Source: Pseudarthrobacter sp. BIM B-2242
Lineage (GTDB): Bacteria; Actinomycetota; Actinomycetes; Actinomycetales; Micrococcaceae
NCBI RefSeq assembly: GCF_014764445.1
Contig: NZ_CP061721.1
Location: 1,798,001 to 1,862,000 of the forward strand
Direction of reading: 5' to 3'
Length of the DNA stretch: 64,000 nucleotides
Positions 33,303-41,009 of the stretch are shown here, in pieces (within the stretch, counting starts at the first letter, position 1; every line of letters begins with the position of its first letter). Made by a program: the position numbers and the translations under genes. The notes beneath the pieces were generated by a model. The model was not told the origin of the DNA. It ran no database searches and saw only the letters and a list, made by a program, of their open reading frames with translations.

Positions 33303-35317
33303 CAGACGCCGTGGCCAGTCCGACGGCGTGGTGGGACGATCCTGCGACCAACTGGGACGATCCCGGGCCCCGCCGTTTGGTGCTCCTGCTGGAGCACGCC
33401 TACACCGACGCCGGCGATATCCGGCGTGCCGGCGTCGCGATCGGTCTTGACCCCTCAGCAGGGGGCCGCTCCGCGGAAGGTGACATGGCTTCCTCCGGCT
33501 GGAGGTCGTTTCTCGCTGCGGCGTCGCGGCGGGGCCAGGTCCTTGACCTTGCAGCCCACGTGCTGCATGACCAGGGCGTTTCGGAGTTCCACGCCCCGCT
33601 GCGAAGCCTCCTCGGCGACAGGCTGGGCGAAGTCAACGCCCGCATTCTCCTGCACTACGGCCTGCCGCCCCGGCCTGCCGAGGGTGCCGATACCTTTGTG
33701 GACAGTATCCTCGCTGCCGAGGTGGTCCCCGGCAGGCACGGCGAGCTGCAGACGATCACCTCTCCCGGGCAGGGATTCGTTGACCCTCGGGCACACCTGC
33801 AGGCGATGGGTGACATGCTCAGGCGCACTGCCATGATCGAAGTGGGCGGGTTTCCGGCCGGAACCGGGTTCCTCGTGGGCGAGGACCTCCTCCTCACGGC
33901 CGCGCATGTGCTTGACCGGTACCATTGGCCGCCCTCCCCGCTGCCGGCCGTGCGGGCCATCTTCGACTTCGAAGACGCGGGCCGCAGTGCCGCAGAAGCG
34001 GGGACTCCGGTCCAGGTCAAGGACTTCATCACCGGCAGTCTTCCCACTCAGGACGAAGCGGCCAATTCCGCCATCGACAACTGGGATGCCCCGGCGGATC
34101 GGCTGGACTTTGCCCTCCTCAGGCTGGCCCGCACCGTGCCGGACTTCAACGCGACCTCTGGCACGGCGACGCAGCGGGGGTTCTACTCGCTGCTGCCGGA
34201 CGAATATGTTTTCGCCGCCCAGCGGCAGTACTACATCATGCAGCATCCCCTAGGGAGCTTTGTCCAGCTTTCCTCCTTCAGCGGGCGCCCCCTGCTGAGC
34301 GCCGGCGGGACGCGGATGCGCTACGCCGGCAACACGCTTGCCGGTTCGTCCGGGTCGCCTGTCGTTGACTTCCGCGGGAGGCTGGTCGGGCTCCACCACT
34401 ACGCCACGCCCGGCCGCAACCAGGGCATTCCGATCTGGATGATCGCGCGCGCCCTGCTCAACGGTGCCCACAGTTCGCTCTTCACGGGCGCGGGACCCGC
34501 TGCAGCGGCAGCGGCCGTTCGCGAAGTGGACCCCTTCGCGACCGTTGCCGTGCTGCGGCGTCCTTTCGTCAACCGGCAAAACCTGCGGAAGCTCATGCGT
34601 GAAATGGTTGAGCACCGGGACAGCTACCGGACGCTCGCCATCAACGGGGCCAGCAGCCGTGCCGGCGTCTCATACTCCTACCAGCTCGCCTCGCATGTCT
34701 CGGACCAGGCGCCCCTGTGCGCTGCCCTCAGGGCGGCCGCCCCGGGAGGGATCAAGGTGGTCAAGATCGACCTTCGGGATTTCCTCAAGGCGGGGGTGGA
34801 GAGAGCCCGGACGGATATCGGCCTGGCGATGCTCCTTGAGCTTGGAATCATTTCAGCCCCCTCCGATATCGACGCGCAGGCTGCCCGCGGAACGGCCACC
34901 CTGGTCGCAACATTAAGCGCCAAGCTGCGGCGCTCGGATGCGCAATGGTGGATCTTCTTCGACAGCCTCGACAACGTCCAGGCCGTCAAGCAGGGCGATG
35001 TCGACGAGCTTGTCCACGCCCTCATCAAGCTGGCCGACGACGTGCCGGTGCCGCTGCGGGTGGTGGTGGCAGGCCGGGAAGCGCAGAAGTTCGCCGATGA
35101 ACACACCGCCTGGGCCGCCCGTGATGCGGCAGCCGGGCTGACCCGCGGCGACGTCGAGGCCTGGCTCCGCAAACGCGCCGACGAGGAGATGCGCGGGATC
35201 GACGAGGCAAAGCTTGCCGCGAAGCTCACCAGCTTGTTTCCTCCCGGTCCCCTTCCCGAACCGGAACAGCTCGCGCTGTGCCTGCCGGCGGCGCTGGAGG
35301 AAGTGCTCGCGTCATGA
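33299..35317 (+). CDS. S1-like protease with N-terminal adaptor and degenerate P-loop domain
   Basis: 672 residues from GTG 33299, overlapping the previous stop, with AGGGAG eight bases upstream. The N-terminal 90 residues (RRLVLLLEHAY ... WRSFLAAASRRGQVLDL) look like an effector-associated (EAD1-type) helical adaptor. The protease part has AAHVLD (His203), LDFALL (Asp270) and GSSGS (Ser351). From about 440 the chain has an NTPase-like fold: strand-loop LAINGASSRAGVSYSY, where a normal P-loop would end G-K-S/T, and a Walker-B-like WWIFFDSLDN. The missing Lys suggests an inactive STAND-like module that senses or scaffolds. The next gene encodes an intact STAND protein, overlapping by ATGA. Confidence 0.75.
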   Translation: MTDAVASPTAWWDDPATNWDDPGPRRLVLLLEHAYTDAGDIRRAGVAIGLDPSAGGRSAEGDMASSGWRSFLAAASRRGQVLDLAAHVLHDQGVSEFHAPLRSLLGDRLGEVNARILLHYGLPPRPAEGADTFVDSILAAEVVPGRHGELQTITSPGQGFVDPRAHLQAMGDMLRRTAMIEVGGFPAGTGFLVGEDLLLTAAHVLDRYHWPPSPLPAVRAIFDFEDAGRSAAEAGTPVQVKDFITGSLPTQDEAANSAIDNWDAPADRLDFALLRLARTVPDFNATSGTATQRGFYSLLPDEYVFAAQRQYYIMQHPLGSFVQLSSFSGRPLLSAGGTRMRYAGNTLAGSSGSPVVDFRGRLVGLHHYATPGRNQGIPIWMIARALLNGAHSSLFTGAGPAAAAAAVREVDPFATVAVLRRPFVNRQNLRKLMREMVEHRDSYRTLAINGASSRAGVSYSYQLASHVSDQAPLCAALRAAAPGGIKVVKIDLRDFLKAGVERARTDIGLAMLLELGIISAPSDIDAQAARGTATLVATLSAKLRRSDAQWWIFFDSLDNVQAVKQGDVDELVHALIKLADDVPVPLRVVVAGREAQKFADEHTAWAARDAAAGLTRGDVEAWLRKRADEEMRGIDEAKLAAKLTSLFPPGPLPEPEQLALCLPAALEEVLAS

Positions 35318-38300
35318 GTGAGCTTGAGAACGCCGAAGTCCTCCTTGCCGAGGCGCAGCGCCGCAGCCTGCTCGGCCGCTCCGCCCTGGCGGAGCAGCTC
35401 GCGCTTCTCGGGACGTTCAGCCCTGACCGGCTCTCCACCGCCCTGGCAGCCGATGACGAAGGCGAGGGCGACCCGCGCAGCGTCCTGGAACTGCTCAGCC
35501 GGCGCCTGCCCTCGGGGGAGCTGATGCTGGAGGACCTGCCCCGTATCAACGCCTTGACGCGGATGCTTAGCCGGGGCGGCCACCCCGAGCTCGCCCGTGT
35601 TCGCCGGACCATCAGCAACGTTTCTGACAGCCCGCTTCAGCGCATGCTGGACGCGTTCGTCCTCGGCGGCGGGCCGGAGCTGGAAGAACGGGACGAGGAC
35701 GAGCTGATTGCTTCGCTCGATGTGTGGGGCTGGGCGACGGAAGCGGTGGCCAGAGCCCACCTGGTGGGACTGTCTCCTGTCACGCCGGGAAAGGACGCCA
35801 TCGAGAGCAGGCTGGCGCTGCTCAATGTCACCCGCGCCGTCCGGCGCCTGGCAGCCGGGGGCTGTCTGGGCCGCGAGGTCCAGCTCGGCCGGCTTCATGG
35901 GTATCTTCGCCGCCACTCCGGCCCGCACGACCTGCGGGCGGAGCCCGCCATGGTGGTCTACGGGATCGGCGGGGTAGGCAAGTCAACACTGGTGGCCCGG
36001 TTCGTCCTGGACCTTTACGACGAACGGTTCGACCCTGCGACCGGAGTGTTCGCCTACCTGGACCTGGACCGGCCAACGCTCGCCGACTGCGACCCTGAGG
36101 TGCTCCTGACCGATATCACCGAGCAGGTGGCTGCACAGCTCACCGGCCACAGACGGCAGTTTGCGCGCAACGCAGAGGTCAAACGCCGGCTCCAGCGCGG
36201 CGCCGGGCTTGAGGCATCGGACTCCGCCGGCTCGTACCGCCAGCAGGCAAGCCAGCTGGTGGCAGACCTTCGGCTGTTCGCCGGGGGTGCGATCGCCGTC
36301 GTCCTCGACACCTACGAGCAGCTGGAACGCAACCATCCCGAGCAGCGCGGCCCGGTCTACGAGCTCTTCGGGCTCCTGGCGGCCGACCTCCCGGGCTTCC
36401 GGCTTGTGGTCTCCGGTCGGTCTCCCGCGACGGCTTTCCTCGACCCGGCCCGGCCGGACCGGGTGATGCGCGTTCCCGCGCTCGAGGAGCCCGCCGCACT
36501 GGCGCTGCTGCGGCACTTTGTGCACAAAGAGTCAGAGCGGGCCAGGCGGCCGGCGGTGGAGGTCGGAGACGAACTCGGACGCGAAATTGTGGACCTCATC
36601 GGCGGAATCCCGCTGACCCTTCGCCTGGCCGCCCGGGTACTCGTGCAGGAGGGGCCGGAGGTCCTCACCGACCTGCGTTCACGATCGCGCGCGCTGGACC
36701 ATCTTCGCGAAGAGTTTGTCCGGGGCTTCCTCTATCAGCGCATCCTCGACCACATCACGGCGCATCACCCGCCCGTCACTACCCCCGACCTCCGCCGCCT
36801 GGCGCGCGTGAGCATAGTGCTGCGCCGCATCACTGTCGAGCTTGTGGAGTGCGTGCTGGTGCCCTCCCTGGCACCCGCCCCCGCAGGCACCGCGACCGAA
36901 CTGTTCGAGGAGCTTGCCGGTGAAGTGGCGTTCGTAGAGCTCGACGGCGGCGTCCTGCGCCTGCGCGAGGAGCTGCGGGTGCCCGCGCTGGTTGCGCTGC
37001 GCCTCGCGGACCCGGGACTGGTGCGGCACGTCCACGAACAGGCCGCGGAGTTCTATCGCGGGCGTCCGGGGGAGGAAGACAAACTTGAGTTTGCCTATCA
37101 CCGGCTGGCGCTCGGCACACCACCGGACGAGTTCGACGAGGCTACCCTGCGCCGGCTGGCGCCTGCCACCGACGACCTTCCGCCGTCCTCTGCCGCGACC
37201 CTTCGCGACGCTGTCAAAAACCCTGCACGCCTCGTCACGGCAAGGATGCTGGAGGAATGGGAAAACTCCATCTTCCCGGTGGTTGACGCGGCGCTGCGGG
37301 AAGGGCGGGTGGCAGAAGCGCGCAGACTGCTCTCCGAACGGCCGGACCGCAGTCCTGGCACAGAGCTGTACAGGCTCGAGTCGCGCCTGGCCCAGGCCGA
37401 ACACGACCTCCCCGCCGCGACCGACGCCGCGGCCCGCGACCTCAAGGCTGCCGAGGCAGCTGCCGATCCCACGCGCTTTGCCGCGGCCGCACTGCGGCTG
37501 GCCAACCTGAATGAGCTGAGTGGCCTGGGGTCCGCCGCCGACGAGGTCCTCCGGGCGGCCGACGATGCAAAGACCCTCGCCGGGTGGGTCCTGCTGCGTC
37601 TGGAACTGCTGCTTAACCGGATGAATCTTCGCGAACGCACCCGACTGGAGAATGAGGAAGACCGGTGGCTCCTTGAGATGCAGGCGCGTTCACTGATGCA
37701 GCGCGCCAGTGCACGTGAACTTGCGGGCAACTCAGCGCTCGTACGGTTGCTGGCGGCGGCGTTGGGCGCCGAGGAGCCGGACAGGCTCCGGGAAGCGCTC
37801 CGGCTCATAGGGCTCGGACACGAAGAGGACCCGGCCCGGGTGGCGTTGCTCATCGAGTCCCTCGCGGACTGGGACTCGTCGCTTGACCCGCCGGGGAAGC
37901 TTGCCAGCGCCTCGAACCTCCGGCTTGAAGGAGGGGATCCGGGCTCAGTACGGCGCGCATGGTCCGCCCTGTCCGGTCTGGGAACGGATGCCACCCACGT
38001 GCTTGACCGGGTGTGGGAACAGATCCGCCCGTCAGTTGTTGTCCGTGAGCGGCTGCGCGAGATTTACCTGTGGTGGGCGGTCGGGAAGCCGATGGCCGCC
38101 GTTGAGGCTTCGTCGGGTGCCCCGGGCAGCCCCGCGTTCAGCCATTCGGCCGGAGGAGGCGGTGCTCCACCGGTGCACCTCCGGACCGATGATCCCATCG
38201 ACTGGTCCCGCCCGGAGGTTCTGCAGCTCGAAGAGCTGATCCTCACGGCCTACCCGACAAGTACTGATCTCCTGTCGTTGGCCTCGCGGGCGGGCCTGGA

Positions 38301-38493
38301 CCAGACATTGATTAGCTGGGCCAGCTCCGGTCGCCGGATCACGCGCGAAGTCCTGGGTGTGGCAAGCCGCGCCCATCAGCTTGGCGACATCGTCGAAGCC
38401 ATGCTCACCGACCCGGAAGCTGTGTCCGTCCATTGGGCCGTCCGCCAATTGATGGGTGAGGAGTGGCTCTCCGAGCACCATCCGGACGCATGA
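35314..38493 (+). CDS. STAND-type NTPase with large helical C-terminal region
   Basis: 1059 residues from ATG 35314, overlapping the upstream stop. Walker A GIGGVGKST is at about 217-225 and the Walker B-like AIAVVLDTYEQ near 326. A winged-helix-like segment follows, and after it a long Leu/Ala/Arg-rich helical region that may form TPR-like repeats. The first 180 residues are helical and may hold an adaptor that pairs with the upstream S1 protein. STAND NTPases are molecular switches that oligomerise on ligand sensing and recruit effectors. Its coupling to two S1 proteases suggests it is the sensor/activator of this operon. There is no signal peptide or membrane segment. Confidence 0.85.
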   Translation: MSELENAEVLLAEAQRRSLLGRSALAEQLALLGTFSPDRLSTALAADDEGEGDPRSVLELLSRRLPSGELMLEDLPRINALTRMLSRGGHPELARVRRTISNVSDSPLQRMLDAFVLGGGPELEERDEDELIASLDVWGWATEAVARAHLVGLSPVTPGKDAIESRLALLNVTRAVRRLAAGGCLGREVQLGRLHGYLRRHSGPHDLRAEPAMVVYGIGGVGKSTLVARFVLDLYDERFDPATGVFAYLDLDRPTLADCDPEVLLTDITEQVAAQLTGHRRQFARNAEVKRRLQRGAGLEASDSAGSYRQQASQLVADLRLFAGGAIAVVLDTYEQLERNHPEQRGPVYELFGLLAADLPGFRLVVSGRSPATAFLDPARPDRVMRVPALEEPAALALLRHFVHKESERARRPAVEVGDELGREIVDLIGGIPLTLRLAARVLVQEGPEVLTDLRSRSRALDHLREEFVRGFLYQRILDHITAHHPPVTTPDLRRLARVSIVLRRITVELVECVLVPSLAPAPAGTATELFEELAGEVAFVELDGGVLRLREELRVPALVALRLADPGLVRHVHEQAAEFYRGRPGEEDKLEFAYHRLALGTPPDEFDEATLRRLAPATDDLPPSSAATLRDAVKNPARLVTARMLEEWENSIFPVVDAALREGRVAEARRLLSERPDRSPGTELYRLESRLAQAEHDLPAATDAAARDLKAAEAAADPTRFAAAALRLANLNELSGLGSAADEVLRAADDAKTLAGWVLLRLELLLNRMNLRERTRLENEEDRWLLEMQARSLMQRASARELAGNSALVRLLAAALGAEEPDRLREALRLIGLGHEEDPARVALLIESLADWDSSLDPPGKLASASNLRLEGGDPGSVRRAWSALSGLGTDATHVLDRVWEQIRPSVVVRERLREIYLWWAVGKPMAAVEASSGAPGSPAFSHSAGGGGAPPVHLRTDDPIDWSRPEVLQLEELILTAYPTSTDLLSLASRAGLDQTLISWASSGRRITREVLGVASRAHQLGDIVEAMLTDPEAVSVHWAVRQLMGEEWLSEHHPDA

Positions 38494-38518
38494 TCCTTTC
38501 AGCGGTGCACGCGCCGGT

Positions 38519-39043
38519 TCAGGTTCGCCCGGACGGCGGGGGAGAGCCGCCGGCGAGGAACGCCTGCACCACCGGTACCACCGCGTCCAGGGTATGCACC
38601 TCGCCCTGGACCTGCCCCGGACCCCGGACATGGAGGGCAGCCATTCCCAGGCGGCGGGCTGCGCGCACATGGCTGCGGTTCTCGGTGATGAACAGAACGT
38701 CGCCGAATTCGACGTCGGGACCCGCCTTCGAAGCCGCAGCGCGGAAGATCGCCTCATGGGGCTTGGACACGCCCACCTCCGTGGACAACGTGACGCGCGC
38801 CGCGACGGGCTCGAAGAACGGCAGGATGCCGAGGTCGTCAAGAAGGCTGTAGTACTGCTGCTGGATGACGGCCACGTCCGATGGCTCGGCCGGCATGTGA
38901 AAATCCGACACCAGACCCAGCAATGCTGCCGTCTCCCCGTCAGCGCAGAATGAGGCTATGGACTCCAGCGCTTCGAGTGCCCCTGGCAGCAGGACGCCAT
39001 CGCTTTCCAGCGTGTCCCCGAGATCGAACAGGATGAGTTTCAC
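38519..39043 (-). CDS. HAD-superfamily hydrolase
   Basis: 174 residues. Motif I is FDLGDTLE (Asp7 and Asp11 region), motif III Lys lies in VSKPHEAIF, and motif IV is likely the E-N-R stretch FITENRSHV, where the second conserved Asp is replaced. The cap region is short and helical. The size fits a small HAD phosphatase of the phosphoglycolate-phosphatase-like group. It is convergent with the STAND gene (25 bp apart) and has its own minus-strand SARP-type repeats 71 bp upstream. That ties a metabolic-looking enzyme to the island; its substrate is unknown. Confidence 0.75.
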   Translation of the reverse strand: MKLILFDLGDTLESDGVLLPGALEALESIASFCADGETAALLGLVSDFHMPAEPSDVAVIQQQYYSLLDDLGILPFFEPVAARVTLSTEVGVSKPHEAIFRAAASKAGPDVEFGDVLFITENRSHVRAARRLGMAALHVRGPGQVQGEVHTLDAVVPVVQAFLAGGSPPPSGRT

Positions 39044-39098
39044 AACAGGCTCCCGGGTTTGGCCCCACGAAGAAGTGTCCGAAGGACTCTTCGTGGCG

Positions 39099-39131
39099 AG
39101 TGTGGACCATCACGCGTTACTCCGGCGTTAC
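39099..39131 (-). promoter_or_regulatory. SARP-type direct repeats for the HAD gene
   Basis: Minus-strand GTAACGC at 39125-39131 and 39114-39120, 11 bp apart. A weak CACACT (39104-39099) lies 9 bp beyond. It faces the HAD gene (ATG 39043) and is divergent from the M4 boxes. Confidence 0.6.
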
Positions 39132-39149
39132 CGCTGCTTCAACACCGGA

Positions 39150-39181
39150 GTAACGGGGCAGTAACGCCACACCCCTAGACT
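39150..39181 (+). promoter_or_regulatory. SARP-type direct repeats for the M4 gene
   Basis: GTAACGG (39150-39156) and GTAACGC (39161-39167) are 11 bp apart. Exactly 8 bp later is TAGACT (39176-39181), a good -10, 78 bases before ATG 39259. Confidence 0.75.
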
Positions 39182-39258
39182 CGACGCGGGAGGGATCGGG
39201 GGGCTGCGTTCCCGGCTGATCCACAGACCTAAACAGGACCGAGCGGGAAGAGACGGAG

Positions 39259-40998
39259 ATGTCTGAAGCTTTGGAGGGACTGCACTATCACGCCGGGGAA
39301 GACAACACGGAGTCGCGTTCCCCTGAATCGTTTGACCGCCCGCCGGAGGGCGCCGATGACGCGCCCGCCATGACCTTCAACAGCAATGAGGGGGCAGCGA
39401 GGTACTACCTCGACCAGCTCCTCCAGCAGGACCACCGTGAGAGCATGCGGTCCCTGACTGAACCCGAGCGCCCGGAGCGCGTCCCAAGCCTGGTGGTTGA
39501 GAGTGAGCGGGACCTGCCTGCACTGGGAACCCACGCGATGCGCTTTTCGCAGAGATATCGGGACATTCCGATCTTCGGCGCCATGGCCCTGGTTGAGCTG
39601 ACGGCGTCGCGTGACCTCGTGAGCGTGAACGGGCAACTCGGCGAAGCACCTGGCGTGAGCCCTGTCGAATCCCTCAGCCGTGCCGAGGCGCTGGCGAAAG
39701 TGGCCGACTTCACCGGCGCGGACATTCCGGCCGACGCGGGAGTCGGCGCCGCACTCAACTTCTACAAAAAGGACGACGACGGGTCCTGGCACCTGGCGTG
39801 GTTCTTCCAGGAACTTCCCGCGGAGCCGCCCGCCAACGACGAAGGCAACGGCGGCAACGAGGAAGCGCTCCTGGGCCACGGCTTGGGGCGGCGGCCATTA
39901 CCACCCAGCTTCAACTACCTCGTGGACGCGCACGATGGCGAAATCCTGTTCTGTTACAGCGCCGCACCGACTGCGCTCGCCATCCCCGCCAGGTGTACCG
40001 GAATCGATGAGAACGACGACGAGCAGGCCTTCTTTGGTGAGTTGGTCGCACCCACAGCCACGACGTGCCGGTTGAACGACCCGCGGCGAAGGGTCCGCAC
40101 CTACGACCTGAAATTCGCAGACATCGACGACGATCCGCCCGATCCCGACTTCCCTGTGGAGGCCCCGGACAGTGCCTATGGTGACATCAACCGGGCGGCC
40201 GTGTCCGCCCACGCCAACGCCTCCCGGGTGCTGGACTTCTACAACGTGGTCCTGCAGCGCAAGGGAATCGACGACAACGGGATGGACCTCGTCTCCCTGG
40301 TCAACGTCACGGCGGCGAGCATGCAGACTCCGCCCACCCTCCTCAATGCCTTCTGGTACCGGCACCGCATGTGGTACGGGCAGATCAGGAAGGACGGCCG
40401 CCTTGTCAGCCTCTCGCGCTTCCTGGACGTAATCGGGCATGAGCTCACCCACGGCGTGATCGAAACGACGTCGAACCTGGTGTATGCCACCCAGTCCGGT
40501 GCGCTCAACGAGTCATTCGCCGACGTTGCCGGGGTCATCATCAAGAACTGGTACGAGGCGCCTGACCGAAATGATGTGGGGACCTGGGATTGGGAGATCG
40601 GCCCCGGACTGAGGGCGGACGGGCGCCCGCTCCGGGATTTTGCCGACCCCGCCCGCACAGGTCACCCCAAACACATGGACGGGTTCCGCCGGCTGGCCCC
40701 AGGCAAGCTGCCGGGACCGTCCAATGACCAGGGCTGGGTCCACTTCAACAGCAATATCCACAACAAAGCAGTCCACAACCTGCTGACCATGACCAAGAAC
40801 GGCGCTCCGGTGTTCAGCGTCGAGGACGTGGCTGTGCTGACGTACCTGGGCATGGCACGGCTGACTCCGCGGGCGACCTTCCCTGAGGCGCTCCAGTCGG
40901 TGGTCGACGTCGGCCAGACGTACTTCGGCGGCGACGTCCGCAAGGCAGAAAAGATCGCCGCCATCAGGGAGGCCTACCAGCTTGTTGGCATCACGTAG
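39259..40998 (+). CDS. M4 (thermolysin)-family metallopeptidase without signal peptide
   Basis: 579 residues. The N-terminal 200 residues include FTP/PepSY-like propeptide strands (IFGAMALVELTASRDLVSVNG). The zinc site HELTH is at 394-398 and the third ligand is Glu418 in NESFAD, reproducing thermolysin's 142/146/166 spacing. A catalytic-His block VHFNSNIHNKA follows at about 494. The very start is acidic and polar (MSEALEGLHYHAGEDN), with no signal peptide, unlike secreted family members. A SARP-type promoter with a TAGACT -10 precedes it. It is probably a latent intracellular protease. The GH13 gene follows within about 10 bp. Confidence 0.85.
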   Translation: MSEALEGLHYHAGEDNTESRSPESFDRPPEGADDAPAMTFNSNEGAARYYLDQLLQQDHRESMRSLTEPERPERVPSLVVESERDLPALGTHAMRFSQRYRDIPIFGAMALVELTASRDLVSVNGQLGEAPGVSPVESLSRAEALAKVADFTGADIPADAGVGAALNFYKKDDDGSWHLAWFFQELPAEPPANDEGNGGNEEALLGHGLGRRPLPPSFNYLVDAHDGEILFCYSAAPTALAIPARCTGIDENDDEQAFFGELVAPTATTCRLNDPRRRVRTYDLKFADIDDDPPDPDFPVEAPDSAYGDINRAAVSAHANASRVLDFYNVVLQRKGIDDNGMDLVSLVNVTAASMQTPPTLLNAFWYRHRMWYGQIRKDGRLVSLSRFLDVIGHELTHGVIETTSNLVYATQSGALNESFADVAGVIIKNWYEAPDRNDVGTWDWEIGPGLRADGRPLRDFADPARTGHPKHMDGFRRLAPGKLPGPSNDQGWVHFNSNIHNKAVHNLLTMTKNGAPVFSVEDVAVLTYLGMARLTPRATFPEALQSVVDVGQTYFGGDVRKAEKIAAIREAYQLVGIT

Positions 40999-41009
40999 GT
41001 GTGGCCGCT

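Noticed and set aside
22616..39181. GTAACGC copies as ends of a mobile element.
   Set aside because: They are direct, promoter-positioned repeats and there is no transposase or target-site duplication.
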